A DNA stretch of 64,000 nt from Parazoarcus communis SWub3 = DSM 12120 (GTDB lineage: Bacteria; Pseudomonadota; Gammaproteobacteria; Burkholderiales; Rhodocyclaceae), in the NCBI RefSeq assembly GCF_003226565.1, contig NZ_QKOE01000005.1, positions 110,846-174,845 of the forward strand. Reading direction: 5' to 3'. Position 1 is the stretch's first letter; every line of letters starts with the position of its first letter. This document shows positions 39,301 through 46,260 of the stretch, in pieces. A program made the translations under genes and the position numbers. A model generated the notes under the pieces. It was not told where the DNA came from. It did no database searches and saw nothing but the letters and a program-made list of their open reading frames with translations.

Positions 39301-41238
39301 CCTGAGGCCGTAGGCAATAACAGTACTACAGATCCGACCCCGGTCGATGGTGGGCGCATCACGCTCGAAGGGCATGTCTGGCGCGATTTCAACCATGACC
39401 GAAGATTGGATCAGGATGAACCCCGCTTGCCGGGCTGGATCGTGGAGCTGTTACTTAATGGTCGCGTGATTGACACCAAAACCACGGATGAAAACGGTCA
39501 CTACATTTTCATCGACCTGATTCCAGGAGGTGGGTATGAAGTGCGTTTCCGGGACCCTGACACTGGCGCTATCTATGGTCGTGCAGTGCCAAATGAACGT
39601 GGTCTTCCCTACGAGCGAGGGGTTGTTGATGGCACGACCAACCCTGCAGGCGCAGACAATGGAGGTGGCACGCTCGGTGGAATGATCCTGCCTGGGCACA
39701 ACGTCGTCGAGCAAAGCTTGCCGCTTGACCCCGCAGGTGTGGTGTATGACGCCGTCACCCGTTTGCCGGTCGAAGGTGCAGTCGTGGAAATTTCCGGCCC
39801 TAACGGTTTTTCGTCCGAGCAGGTTGTCGGCGGCGTACTTGCTCAGACCACAGGGCCTGATGGGCGTTACCAGTTTATGTTGCTGCCCGGTGCTCCCGCC
39901 GGGATATACACCATTTCTGTAACCTCCCCCTCGGGCTATCTGCCGGGACCGTCTTCCTTGATTCCTGCCTGCGTGGCGCCCCTTCAAGTTGGACCATGGC
40001 CTGACCCTGCGCTGGTGCAGAGCAGTAGCCAGGCGCCGGCGGGAAGTACCCCTGTACATGATCCTGGGAGCTGCCCGGGGTCCTCGGCCCAGCTGACCGT
40101 AGGGAGCGGAAGCACTCAGTACTGGTTTAGCTTTAATTTGGACGGCGGGTCTGCGGACCTGATCAATAACCACATTCCGCTCGACCCCTTCACAGGGGCG
40201 ATTGTTGTGACCAAGAGCACTCCGTTGGTAAACGTCGGGAAGGGCGGGTTGGTCCCTTACACGATTACCGCGACCAATACTTTGGGTGCCAGCGTGACCG
40301 CGGTCGACGTGCGCGATCTGATGCCGCCGGGCTTTCAGTACCGTTCGGGCAGTGGCAGCGTACGCCATGGAGGGAGTCAGGCATTTCAGCCCGCTGAGCC
40401 TTTGTTGGCCGGGCGTGAACTGCGGTGGGGCACCTATACCTTTTTGCCTGGTGAGGAGAAGGTCTTTCGGGTTGTGCTGGTGGTTGGCGCCGGTGTCAGT
40501 GAGGGTGAGTACACCAACCTCGCCTGGGCCGCACGTCATCTCGGCAATCAAGCGATCTCAAATGTTGCTTCGGCCGTTGTACGGATCATTCCCGAGCCTG
40601 TATTCGACTGTGCAGATCTGATCGGTAAGGTATTCGATGACCGTAATGCCAACGGATATCAAGACGACGGTGAGCAGGGTATTCCAAATGTACGTGTGGT
40701 TAGCGCTCGTGGTCTGCTTATCACCAGTGATGTTGAAGGTCGTTTCCATGTGCCGTGTGCAGCTGTACCAAATGCGGATCGTGGAAGCAACTTCGTGATG
40801 AAGCTGGACGAGCGAACCTTGCCATCGGGATACCGAGTCACTACCGAGAACCCCCGCGACGTGCGGTTGACGCGAGGAAAGATGAGCAAGCTCAATTTTG
40901 GCGCGACGGTACACAGGGTATTTCGCGTTGAACTCGATATGCGAGCTTTTGATGGTCAGGATGAGTTGCTGCCGGAGTGGACAGCACGACTACACGCGTT
41001 AGCGCCGCGGTTGGCCGAACGGCCAGCCGTAGCAAGGTTGGCTTACAGGCTGACTGCAGGTGAGGACGCAGCAACTGCTGCTCGTCGTCTGGAGAAGGCG
41101 AAAGCTCAGCTGATCGGCATCCATCGCGACTCGGCGAGTGGGGGCGATCACACACAGGAGAAGGAGGATAGACCACCTCTGGTGATTGAAATGGAAACGA
41201 TGACTGTCGCAGCTGGCGCGCAGGGAGAACGGAAATGA
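33343..41238 (+). CDS. Giant exported protein with tandem DUF11 repeats and Cna-B/SdrD-like modules
   Basis: A 2631-residue protein. The signal peptide (LARWLVTVTASVGLLLPGLASA) is cleaved before QLTLSK at about residue 51. Ten DUF11-type Ig-like repeats of about 130-155 residues follow, starting near 51, 203, 359, 503, 648, 797, 929, 1065, 1201 and 1346, each opening with a SK-F-P-type strand and carrying a widely spaced Cys pair. Cna-B/SdrD-like modules start near 1484, 1626 and 1751, several with DxNxDG loops (VFMDINNDG, VFLDWNDDG). Another DUF11 unit lies at about 1874, further B-modules at 2008 and 2131, a DUF11 unit at 2285 and a last B-module at 2426 (DDRNANGYQDDGEQG). The C-terminal 110 residues (LPSGYRVTTENPRDVRLTRG, then a charged helix) differ from the repeats. 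There is no LPXTG motif. It overlaps the OMP gene (ATGA). Surface adhesin or S-layer-like roles are inference. Confidence 0.9.
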   Translation: MKETCLESSNEYDCLAPSVAGPRSASSSLARWLVTVTASVGLLLPGLASAQLTLSKTRVDTGCGATSCYIGDTQTFQLIVGNNFDTGDITDLAFNDDMPDGWQVVGGAGAITTNCTDGNGAPTAFGGNILLSSLGADKQRIVVGNGVVPPRNGGVNQGQCVITVPVTSYVAGNLVNTVAQSAVSGMHEAMPVTGSGVVPASQSLSFQALAAPTLSKNFSPNTIVKADQHSRLTVTISNPSAQALALNGTGDAPAWAIQDRLGDYGLKVSGSGGTTAPDPAISCTGSGVAPTWVNVPAPDDTLIQARGGVVAAGGSCTLAVNVLATGSDVSYSQSQTNVINGSTDFHNRRQQSAVNASRQLTVNGPLRVSKMFAPQTIAQGMDATLTIVLNNESPLSTLTLGAFSDDIDNGHAGPGGLTIQSVAQSCGAGSALSGLVHNGQAVSYGSGVLAPGTSCTITVTYRGAQDVLGIQQSFINRILESGVAVTSPAGVVSNFVEHSVNVVNQLLVEKERSPAVVAPGNPVRFSVTVNNFSNAGRTITVSDQLQGGMMLLTSGNSSKPDPSVSGAGCVAPGGVTLGGTSSDPTFTFGMLANTGATATTCVLVFWAKVPEGGAPASISNQIPAGGVCDGLICNHAASSNVSFDVAGSALVLEKGFDAPTKPEGTPATVTISLVNLSANPLTSAQVVDSLPVANVDPTAQLLVADPPNMSSTCVGATLSVASDRRMFSVSNATVPARENGGLGSYGRCTVTFNVTAPAGTYVNELAAGVGSATQTLPDGSPDSVSNVASTSASVVFQSALSGSKIFTPASIQEGGRSTVRMSLQNAQAGVLSGVRAHDVLPAGMVVADPPNAYSTCNGPIVIDVVAGSSQATLSGGVIPAYGSCDFLFDVTATGGAAWTNTIPIGGLEADGAVRNQAPFGATLGRLSGGGLAVAIAHASGSIAAPGAVTQLTITIQNNSAFELTNLGLTNWFTNDGLATGSLTGERIANVANATTTCTGGLVGAGSGATSWSLSGASLAVGATCMMTVDVTMLNAGNVAAILPAGAISSDQGVSNGDQVQTSLQTGASIGIVKQFSPRVIEPGGRSRLRITLYNPTSQPVSNVALSDTLPAGLIVATPANLANTCGAVVDLSDVGVVALSAGQLTGGSSGSPASCYVELDVTASAAGDYQNVINAGELTALQGGSPVSNGQPTSDTLRVKSPLVIQKAIAGQTLDASSTFGFSTNSVANGDAGVAYTLAIRLHNPNATALTALSFSDALPAGLVVAPIPGVAMSGCGSGVVSAEPSGTVVSLTQGGIAGGGTCQINVSVLSNIPGTYSNTIGAGAVSSLEGVSNEEPTRARIVIASPPKVSKQFEPAVIPPAGTSLLTIFIDNPNDGPMTLSAALTDILPTQASPITALPGTQSHNCTSGSVTLGTVSGTANRSVVLGSGTVVQAGGCQVTVMVSGTDPGSYHNNIPTGALQTNYGANLGPADASLTISTLGYISGKVYRDNVLNDGGAFQAGTDGPIAGAVVELRVGSSCGGALLASAVSDGAGNYLFSGLPEGSYSVCQPSQPGGTLNALPVAGTGVAVGASGNGMGGTPANPVSGTPTSQITGIVLTSDGHPTDPKVSGSIGNNFPEVMPSSIAGKVFMDINNDGLQQGGDPGLAGVEVRLAGVDWLGLSYSATVHTTSDGSYVFAGVPPGTYVLTEPVQPAGTANGKTTAGTIGGITVGNPAVATIQAPDVIDGIVLSPNVASIDNNFGEIPAGRSVFGRVFLDWNDDGVANGADYGLGGQVFTLVGFDINNNPVNLTTISAADGSFVFTNVPEGNNYALTQPNQPPGTVNGLTTEGSAGGVGSARNVLPSRVSGIDLSGGTTVSANNLFAEIPAPVIAAPDLTVSKTHTPARFVAGATGSYTLLVRNVGTVSSSGEIVVTDTLPTGLQVTEVPFGQGWTCTSALQVVTCRSTETIEAGAQGQAIVIPVAVASTLSGQMVVNNASVSGGGEPPEAVGNNSTTDPTPVDGGRITLEGHVWRDFNHDRRLDQDEPRLPGWIVELLLNGRVIDTKTTDENGHYIFIDLIPGGGYEVRFRDPDTGAIYGRAVPNERGLPYERGVVDGTTNPAGADNGGGTLGGMILPGHNVVEQSLPLDPAGVVYDAVTRLPVEGAVVEISGPNGFSSEQVVGGVLAQTTGPDGRYQFMLLPGAPAGIYTISVTSPSGYLPGPSSLIPACVAPLQVGPWPDPALVQSSSQAPAGSTPVHDPGSCPGSSAQLTVGSGSTQYWFSFNLDGGSADLINNHIPLDPFTGAIVVTKSTPLVNVGKGGLVPYTITATNTLGASVTAVDVRDLMPPGFQYRSGSGSVRHGGSQAFQPAEPLLAGRELRWGTYTFLPGEEKVFRVVLVVGAGVSEGEYTNLAWAARHLGNQAISNVASAVVRIIPEPVFDCADLIGKVFDDRNANGYQDDGEQGIPNVRVVSARGLLITSDVEGRFHVPCAAVPNADRGSNFVMKLDERTLPSGYRVTTENPRDVRLTRGKMSKLNFGATVHRVFRVELDMRAFDGQDELLPEWTARLHALAPRLAERPAVARLAYRLTAGEDAATAARRLEKAKAQLIGIHRDSASGGDHTQEKEDRPPLVIEMETMTVAAGAQGERK

Positions 41239-44200
41239 GCGAGCGTCCCAACAAGCATCCTGCAACTGAGCTGACGCACTTGCGGGTGGCAACGCTGGCC
41301 GCACTCGCGCTGCTGTTTCCGGTATCTCACGGGCAGGCCGCGGAGACTGTCGATGATCAGAGCGGCAAGCGTATTGACAATGCCCGAAGCGAGGTTCGCA
41401 TGGTGCCTCCTACAGGGGAGTATCAGCCGGTACTGGCTTACCCGTTACCTTCAGGTGTGACACAGTCGGAATTGCTGCAGATGAAGGCAGTAGCCGCACC
41501 AACGGTCCCTGCCCGAACGATGCGCGAATTGAACGAGGCTCAAGTGGGTGCGCTGTTCGCGTCAGGTGAGGCGGATCTGACCGTCGCGGCGATACAGGCC
41601 TTGGATGCATTCACGAGTATGCTGCGGGGGAAGCAGGGGATTCGTCTCGAGGTGGTCGGTCATACCGATAGTCAGCGGTTGTCTGCTCGGGCCGCCAAGC
41701 TGTTTGGCGACAACCAGGGGTTGTCCGAAGCGCGCGCTCTGACGGTGGGACAATATCTCCGTGAGCGACTGGGGTTGACAGCGGATGCTGTCCGAATTTC
41801 CGGGCATGGCGCTGGGGTGCCGCTGGCTGACAATAGTACGTCCGGGAATATGGCCAGAAATCGCCGGGTCGAGATTCGTGCTTGGTATGACGTGACTCCC
41901 TTGGTGGCCTTGGATTCGCCACTTGTGGTTGCAGATCCGCAGCGTTGTGCGAGTTTGGGCGAGGCCGAGGCGTTGCCCTTCCGTGTCACGGTAGATGGTG
42001 AGGTCCTCTACCCGGATGTTGGGGTGAATGAGGCAGATCGTCAGCGTTGTGCGGATGTGGCGCTTGAACGGGCCGACATTCAAGTCAAGTACGATGATCT
42101 GGCCGTCCGTCCCGCTCTTAACGTATGGGTCGAGGAGGACGTCGGGGTACGCGGCTCGGTAGTGCGTTTTCGTGGCTACTCAAACTATATCGCCTGGATC
42201 CGCAAGGCAGAGGTGCGCATCTTCCGCACAGGTGAATTACCGGAGTTGACGCCCCTTGCGACGTTGCCACTCACATGGGAGGCGTCAACCGAGTGGAAGA
42301 TTCCGGCCGATGACGGCAATTATCGAGGTGACTATCTTTATGTGTTGAGGGTATATGACGAACAGGGACGCTTTGACGAAACTGCGCTGAAAACCCTTAC
42401 GGTAGTAGCCCGGCCGCGGCCGCTGGCTGATCGAGAGGTGTCCGAGCGCGAGGCGCTCACTGGTTGGGGGGAGAATGCGCTCGCGCTGCGCAACATCGGG
42501 GTGCAGGGCGGCACCATCACCGTAAGTGGCAGGCAACTCGCTGCCGGTAGCAAGGTTGAAGCTCTGGGCATGATGGCGCCGGTCGATGCGGACGGCCGCT
42601 TCGTGTTACGTCAGATCCTGCCCGCTGGACCGCATGAGGTGACTGTTCGGGTAGAGGGGGGGGATGGTCGCATCGCGGGCTTTCGTCGTAATGTCTCGAT
42701 TCCGGATACCGACTGGTTCTATGTCGCCATCGCGGATCTGACCATCGGCCGAAATGCAGTGAATAAGCCGCTGAACGCCAGAATGGTCAGCGCCGACGAG
42801 GAGCACTATCGGAACGAAACTCAGGTGGATGGACGAGGTGCGTTCTACCTCAAGGGTAAGATCAAGGGTAAGTGGCTGCTGACTGCGGCTGCCGATACAC
42901 GTGAGCAACCGCTCCAGGATCTCTTCAGCAATTTCTCATCCAAGGACCCTCGTTACCTTTTGCGGAATATCGATCCCGACGCCTATTACCCCGTGTATGG
43001 CGACGATAGCACTACGGTGGATGATGCGCCCACCCAAGGTAAGTTCTATGTTCGGCTCGAGAAAGGCGACTCACATGTGATGTGGGGAAATTTCCGGACA
43101 GGCTGGACTGGCACTGAGCTTGTCCAGTACTCGCGCGGCCTGTATGGCGCGAAAGGACGCTACGTGTCCGATGATGCCACTTCGTTTGGCGAGCGTCGCA
43201 CAGTTGCTGAAGTTTTCGCTGCCGACCCGGGCACGTTGTCGGCTCGCGAAGAGTTCCGTGGGACGGGTGGTTCGTTGTACTACCTGCGCAATCAGGACAT
43301 CACGCAGGGCTCCGAGCGCGTTTGGCTCGAAGTGAGGGACGTGGATTCCGGGCTGGTGCTTGAGCGGCACATGTTGACACCTGCGCAGGACTACGACGTC
43401 AACTACATTCAGGGGCGTATTCTGCTTCGTGCGCCGCTGCCTTTAACCGCGGTAGGTAGCAGCTTGCTGCACACTTCGGCCTTGTCCGGAAATCCGTTGC
43501 ACCTCGTGGTCAGTTACGAGTACGTACCGGGCTTCGAGCGTGTGGACAGCTTTGCGACTGGGGGGCGTGCAACACATTGGCTGAACGAATATCTCCGACT
43601 TGGGCTGACAGGTTTCCGCCAAGGGGAGGAGGCCACCCGACAGACACTCAAGGGCGCAGACGTACTCTTGCGTCTGGCCCCGGGGACAACGCTACACGCC
43701 GAGTTTGCTCGCTCAAGGGGGGCAGGCGATGATCTGGTCAGTTCGATCGATGGAGGATTCGGTTTCAGTCAGCGTGCAACGGGGGGCGGCGCGGCCAGTG
43801 CGCGTCGGATTGAGGCGACGGTCGATCTCGCAGAGTTGACTGATGGTACTCAGGGCAAGTTGTCTGCTTATTGGCAGGACAGGGAGGCTGGTTTTAGCGG
43901 GCCAGGCCAAATCTCGATCGATGGCGAGGCGGTGACACAGTCTGGCGTACGCGCCGACATCGAGTTGTCGGTGCGTGACCGCCTGATCGCTAAGGCGGAT
44001 GTTCGGGAGGGAGACTTGCAAGACCGCAGTAATACGGAGTTGGCATGGCGCCGGCAGGTAGCCGAGCAATGGGCCGTGACGGCGGGAGTAAGAACGGATC
44101 GACGCAGTGACTCCATATCAGGCCGTATTGCGAGTTCAGCGCTGAGCGAGGAAGGGCAGCGCACCGATCTCGCTGTTCGCATTGACCATCTCCCCGTTCG

Positions 44201-45404
44201 CGAGGATGGCGGCCCGGAGGACTGGGATGTCTATGGTTTTGTTCAGGGAACGGCTTCGCGCTCTGGAGAACGCCGGGATAACAATCGTCTTGGCATGGGA
44301 GGCCGCTATCAGATCCATGACCGGCTCGGCCTGAAAGCCGAAGCATCGGGTGGCAACGGGGGGCCGGGCGGATTACTCGGAGGGGAGTACCGGATTTCGG
44401 ACCGCAGTAATGCATATTTGAACTACGTGCTGGAAACCGAAGCCCCGGAGTCCGCTTATCGGGGGCGCCATGGTGTCTGGGTGACTGGTGCCGATTACAG
44501 GGTTAGTGAAACCGCTCGCATCTTCGGTGAGAACCGGTTAACTCATGGCGCTGGTCCGCAGGGGCTGACGCAAGCCTTTGGCGTTGATCTTGCTCCAACT
44601 GATAGGTGGACCGTTGGGTCTAAGGTGGAGTTGGGACGCATCGCGGATCCCTTGGGTGGGGATTTCAAGCGTCAGGCTGTGGGCTTTTCACTGGGCTATC
44701 GACATGACAAAACACGCTATGCAGGCAGTCTTGAATTTCGTCGTGACACTTCCGAGAGTGGCACCGGACGTACCTGGTTGATGCGTAACTCACTTGGACA
44801 TCAGGTTGATCCTGCGTGGCGTCTGATCAGCAAATTCAATATTTCACGCAGCAGCAACAGTGGAGGGATGTTCTGGGATGGTGATTTTCACGAGCTTGTT
44901 ATCGGCGCAGCCTACCGACCGATTGACAACGATCGCTGGAATACGTTGATCAAGTACACCAACTATCACAACGTGCCGTCGTCGGGGCAATTGTCGGCAA
45001 GTGGCCGCACGGCCGACTATGCTCAACGTAGCCAGGTGTTCTCGGTCGATACCATCTGGGATGCTTGGCCCTGGCTGTCACTGGGTGCGAAGTACGGTCT
45101 GCGCATCGGTGACTTGAAGTTCACCAATCCGGACAGTGAATGGTTCCGGAGTCGCGCTGATTTGCTGGTGTTGCGTGCCGACTGGCACTTCGTGCGGGAG
45201 TGGGATGCTTTGCTGGAATGGCGCAATCTCCGTGCAACCGAGGCAAAGGATGCTCGTGCTGGCGCGCTGGTCGCGGTGTACAGGCATGTCGGCCAGCACG
45301 TGAAGGTGGGCGCTGGCTACAACTTTACCGACTATTCCGATGATCTGACCGACCTGTCGTACAACAGTCGGGGCTGGTTCTTGAACGTGCTGGCAACGTT
45401 CTGA
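41235..45404 (+). CDS. Large outer-membrane protein: OmpA domain plus probable C-terminal beta-barrel
   Basis: A 1389-residue protein. A signal peptide ends near residue 35 (LALLFPVSHGQAAE). An OmpA C-like peptidoglycan-binding domain is at about 99-220 (LNEAQVGALFASGEADL, LEVVGHTDSQRLSARAAKLF, LSEARALTVGQYLRERLG, NRRVEIRAWY). Ig/FlgD-like modules follow (about 240-530: SVVRFRGYSNYIAWIRKAEV, GDYLYVLRVYDEQGRF, FRRNVSIPDTDWFYVAIADL). From about 555 to the end it shows amphipathic strands typical of an outer-membrane barrel (DAYYPVYGDDSTTVDDAPTQ, KFYVRLEKGDSHVMWGNF), ending in FLNVLATF with the terminal Phe recognised by the BAM machinery. Its start overlaps the stop of the giant gene, so one mRNA makes both. 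Likely the anchor or exporter of its partner; this is inference. Confidence 0.88.
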   Translation: MSERPNKHPATELTHLRVATLAALALLFPVSHGQAAETVDDQSGKRIDNARSEVRMVPPTGEYQPVLAYPLPSGVTQSELLQMKAVAAPTVPARTMRELNEAQVGALFASGEADLTVAAIQALDAFTSMLRGKQGIRLEVVGHTDSQRLSARAAKLFGDNQGLSEARALTVGQYLRERLGLTADAVRISGHGAGVPLADNSTSGNMARNRRVEIRAWYDVTPLVALDSPLVVADPQRCASLGEAEALPFRVTVDGEVLYPDVGVNEADRQRCADVALERADIQVKYDDLAVRPALNVWVEEDVGVRGSVVRFRGYSNYIAWIRKAEVRIFRTGELPELTPLATLPLTWEASTEWKIPADDGNYRGDYLYVLRVYDEQGRFDETALKTLTVVARPRPLADREVSEREALTGWGENALALRNIGVQGGTITVSGRQLAAGSKVEALGMMAPVDADGRFVLRQILPAGPHEVTVRVEGGDGRIAGFRRNVSIPDTDWFYVAIADLTIGRNAVNKPLNARMVSADEEHYRNETQVDGRGAFYLKGKIKGKWLLTAAADTREQPLQDLFSNFSSKDPRYLLRNIDPDAYYPVYGDDSTTVDDAPTQGKFYVRLEKGDSHVMWGNFRTGWTGTELVQYSRGLYGAKGRYVSDDATSFGERRTVAEVFAADPGTLSAREEFRGTGGSLYYLRNQDITQGSERVWLEVRDVDSGLVLERHMLTPAQDYDVNYIQGRILLRAPLPLTAVGSSLLHTSALSGNPLHLVVSYEYVPGFERVDSFATGGRATHWLNEYLRLGLTGFRQGEEATRQTLKGADVLLRLAPGTTLHAEFARSRGAGDDLVSSIDGGFGFSQRATGGGAASARRIEATVDLAELTDGTQGKLSAYWQDREAGFSGPGQISIDGEAVTQSGVRADIELSVRDRLIAKADVREGDLQDRSNTELAWRRQVAEQWAVTAGVRTDRRSDSISGRIASSALSEEGQRTDLAVRIDHLPVREDGGPEDWDVYGFVQGTASRSGERRDNNRLGMGGRYQIHDRLGLKAEASGGNGGPGGLLGGEYRISDRSNAYLNYVLETEAPESAYRGRHGVWVTGADYRVSETARIFGENRLTHGAGPQGLTQAFGVDLAPTDRWTVGSKVELGRIADPLGGDFKRQAVGFSLGYRHDKTRYAGSLEFRRDTSESGTGRTWLMRNSLGHQVDPAWRLISKFNISRSSNSGGMFWDGDFHELVIGAAYRPIDNDRWNTLIKYTNYHNVPSSGQLSASGRTADYAQRSQVFSVDTIWDAWPWLSLGAKYGLRIGDLKFTNPDSEWFRSRADLLVLRADWHFVREWDALLEWRNLRATEAKDARAGALVAVYRHVGQHVKVGAGYNFTDYSDDLTDLSYNSRGWFLNVLATF

Positions 45405-45465
45405 TCAAGGGGTGACCGGAAGGTCGCCGTTCTCGTCAGTCTCATAGGAAGTTTGCAGGGAGCGC

Positions 45466-46164
45466 ATGATGGCAAGACTGTTCGCGGAGTTTTTTGGTAC
45501 TTTCTGGTTGGTGCTGGGAGGGTGCGGGAGTGCGGTGCTTGCCGCCGGCTTTCCGGAGGTTGGCATTGGCTTGATGGGCGTATCGCTGGCGTTTGGCCTG
45601 ACCGTGCTGACCATGGCGTACGCTGTGGGACATGTATCGGGGGGGCACTTCAACCCGGCCGTATCGGTTGGCCTGTGGGCTGCGGGGCGTTTTCCGGCTG
45701 CGCAGTTGCTGCCTTACATCGCATCTCAGGTCTTGGGTGGCTTGGTGGCGGGGGGTGTGCTTTATCTGATCGCGTCGGGCCAGCCGGGTTTTGACGTCAC
45801 GGGTGGATTTGCGTCGAATGGCTATGGTGAGCACTCGCCGGGGGGTTACAGCCTGGTTGCGGCCGCGATATGTGAAATCGTGATGACCGCGTTCTTCCTG
45901 ATCGTCATTCTGGGGGCGACTGATCGCCGAGCCCCTGCGGGGTTTGCACCGATCGCCATCGGCTTGTGCCTGACCTTGATTCATCTGATCAGCATCCCGG
46001 TCACCAATACCTCGGTCAATCCGGCACGCAGTACCGGTGTTGCGCTTTATGTGGGTGACTGGGCAGTCGATCAACTGTGGTTGTTCTGGCTGACGCCGAT
46101 CATTGGAGCAGTGCTGGGCGCCTTGGCCTATCGTCTGATCGGGGGGCCGGCACCGCGGGACTGA
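45466..46164 (+). CDS. aqpZ: Aquaporin Z-like water channel
   Basis: A 232-residue six-helix channel with both NPA signatures (HFNPAVSVG in loop B and [10 protein letters not shown] in loop E, including the selectivity-filter Arg) and the AqpZ-like start [26 protein letters not shown]. The short loops favour a water-selective rather than glycerol channel. ATGATG at 45466 allows either Met; GGGAG lies upstream. It is 61 bases downstream of the OMP gene and may be read from the same transcript. A bidirectional terminator follows and separates it from the convergent pgk. Confidence 0.94.
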   Translation: MMARLFAEFFGTFWLVLGGCGSAVLAAGFPEVGIGLMGVSLAFGLTVLTMAYAVGHVSGGHFNPAVSVGLWAAGRFPAAQLLPYIASQVLGGLVAGGVLYLIASGQPGFDVTGGFASNGYGEHSPGGYSLVAAAICEIVMTAFFLIVILGATDRRAPAGFAPIAIGLCLTLIHLISIPVTNTSVNPARSTGVALYVGDWAVDQLWLFWLTPIIGAVLGALAYRLIGGPAPRD

Positions 46165-46210
46165 GCCGGCATTTTCGAATGCCCGCCTGGCGGCAACGGG
46201 CCTTGAATTG

Positions 46211-46239
46211 AAAAAAAGGCGCCGCATGGCGCCTTTTTG
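46211..46239. terminator. Bidirectional intrinsic terminator between aqpZ and pgk
   Basis: The perfect stem GGCGCC-GCAT-GGCGCC is flanked by seven A residues on one side and five T residues on the other, so it can end transcripts from both convergent units. Confidence 0.9.
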
Positions 46240-46260
46240 TATGACGGCAACACGACTGCA

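Noticed and set aside
33343-41238. Sortase-type or PEP-CTERM surface anchoring of the giant protein
   Set aside because: The C-terminus has no LPXTG or PEP motif and no terminal hydrophobic helix with basic tail.
33343-45404. Two-partner (TpsA/TpsB) secretion for the giant protein and the OMP
   Set aside because: The OMP shows no POTRA domains and the giant protein has no TPS haemagglutinin N-domain; the partner order also differs.
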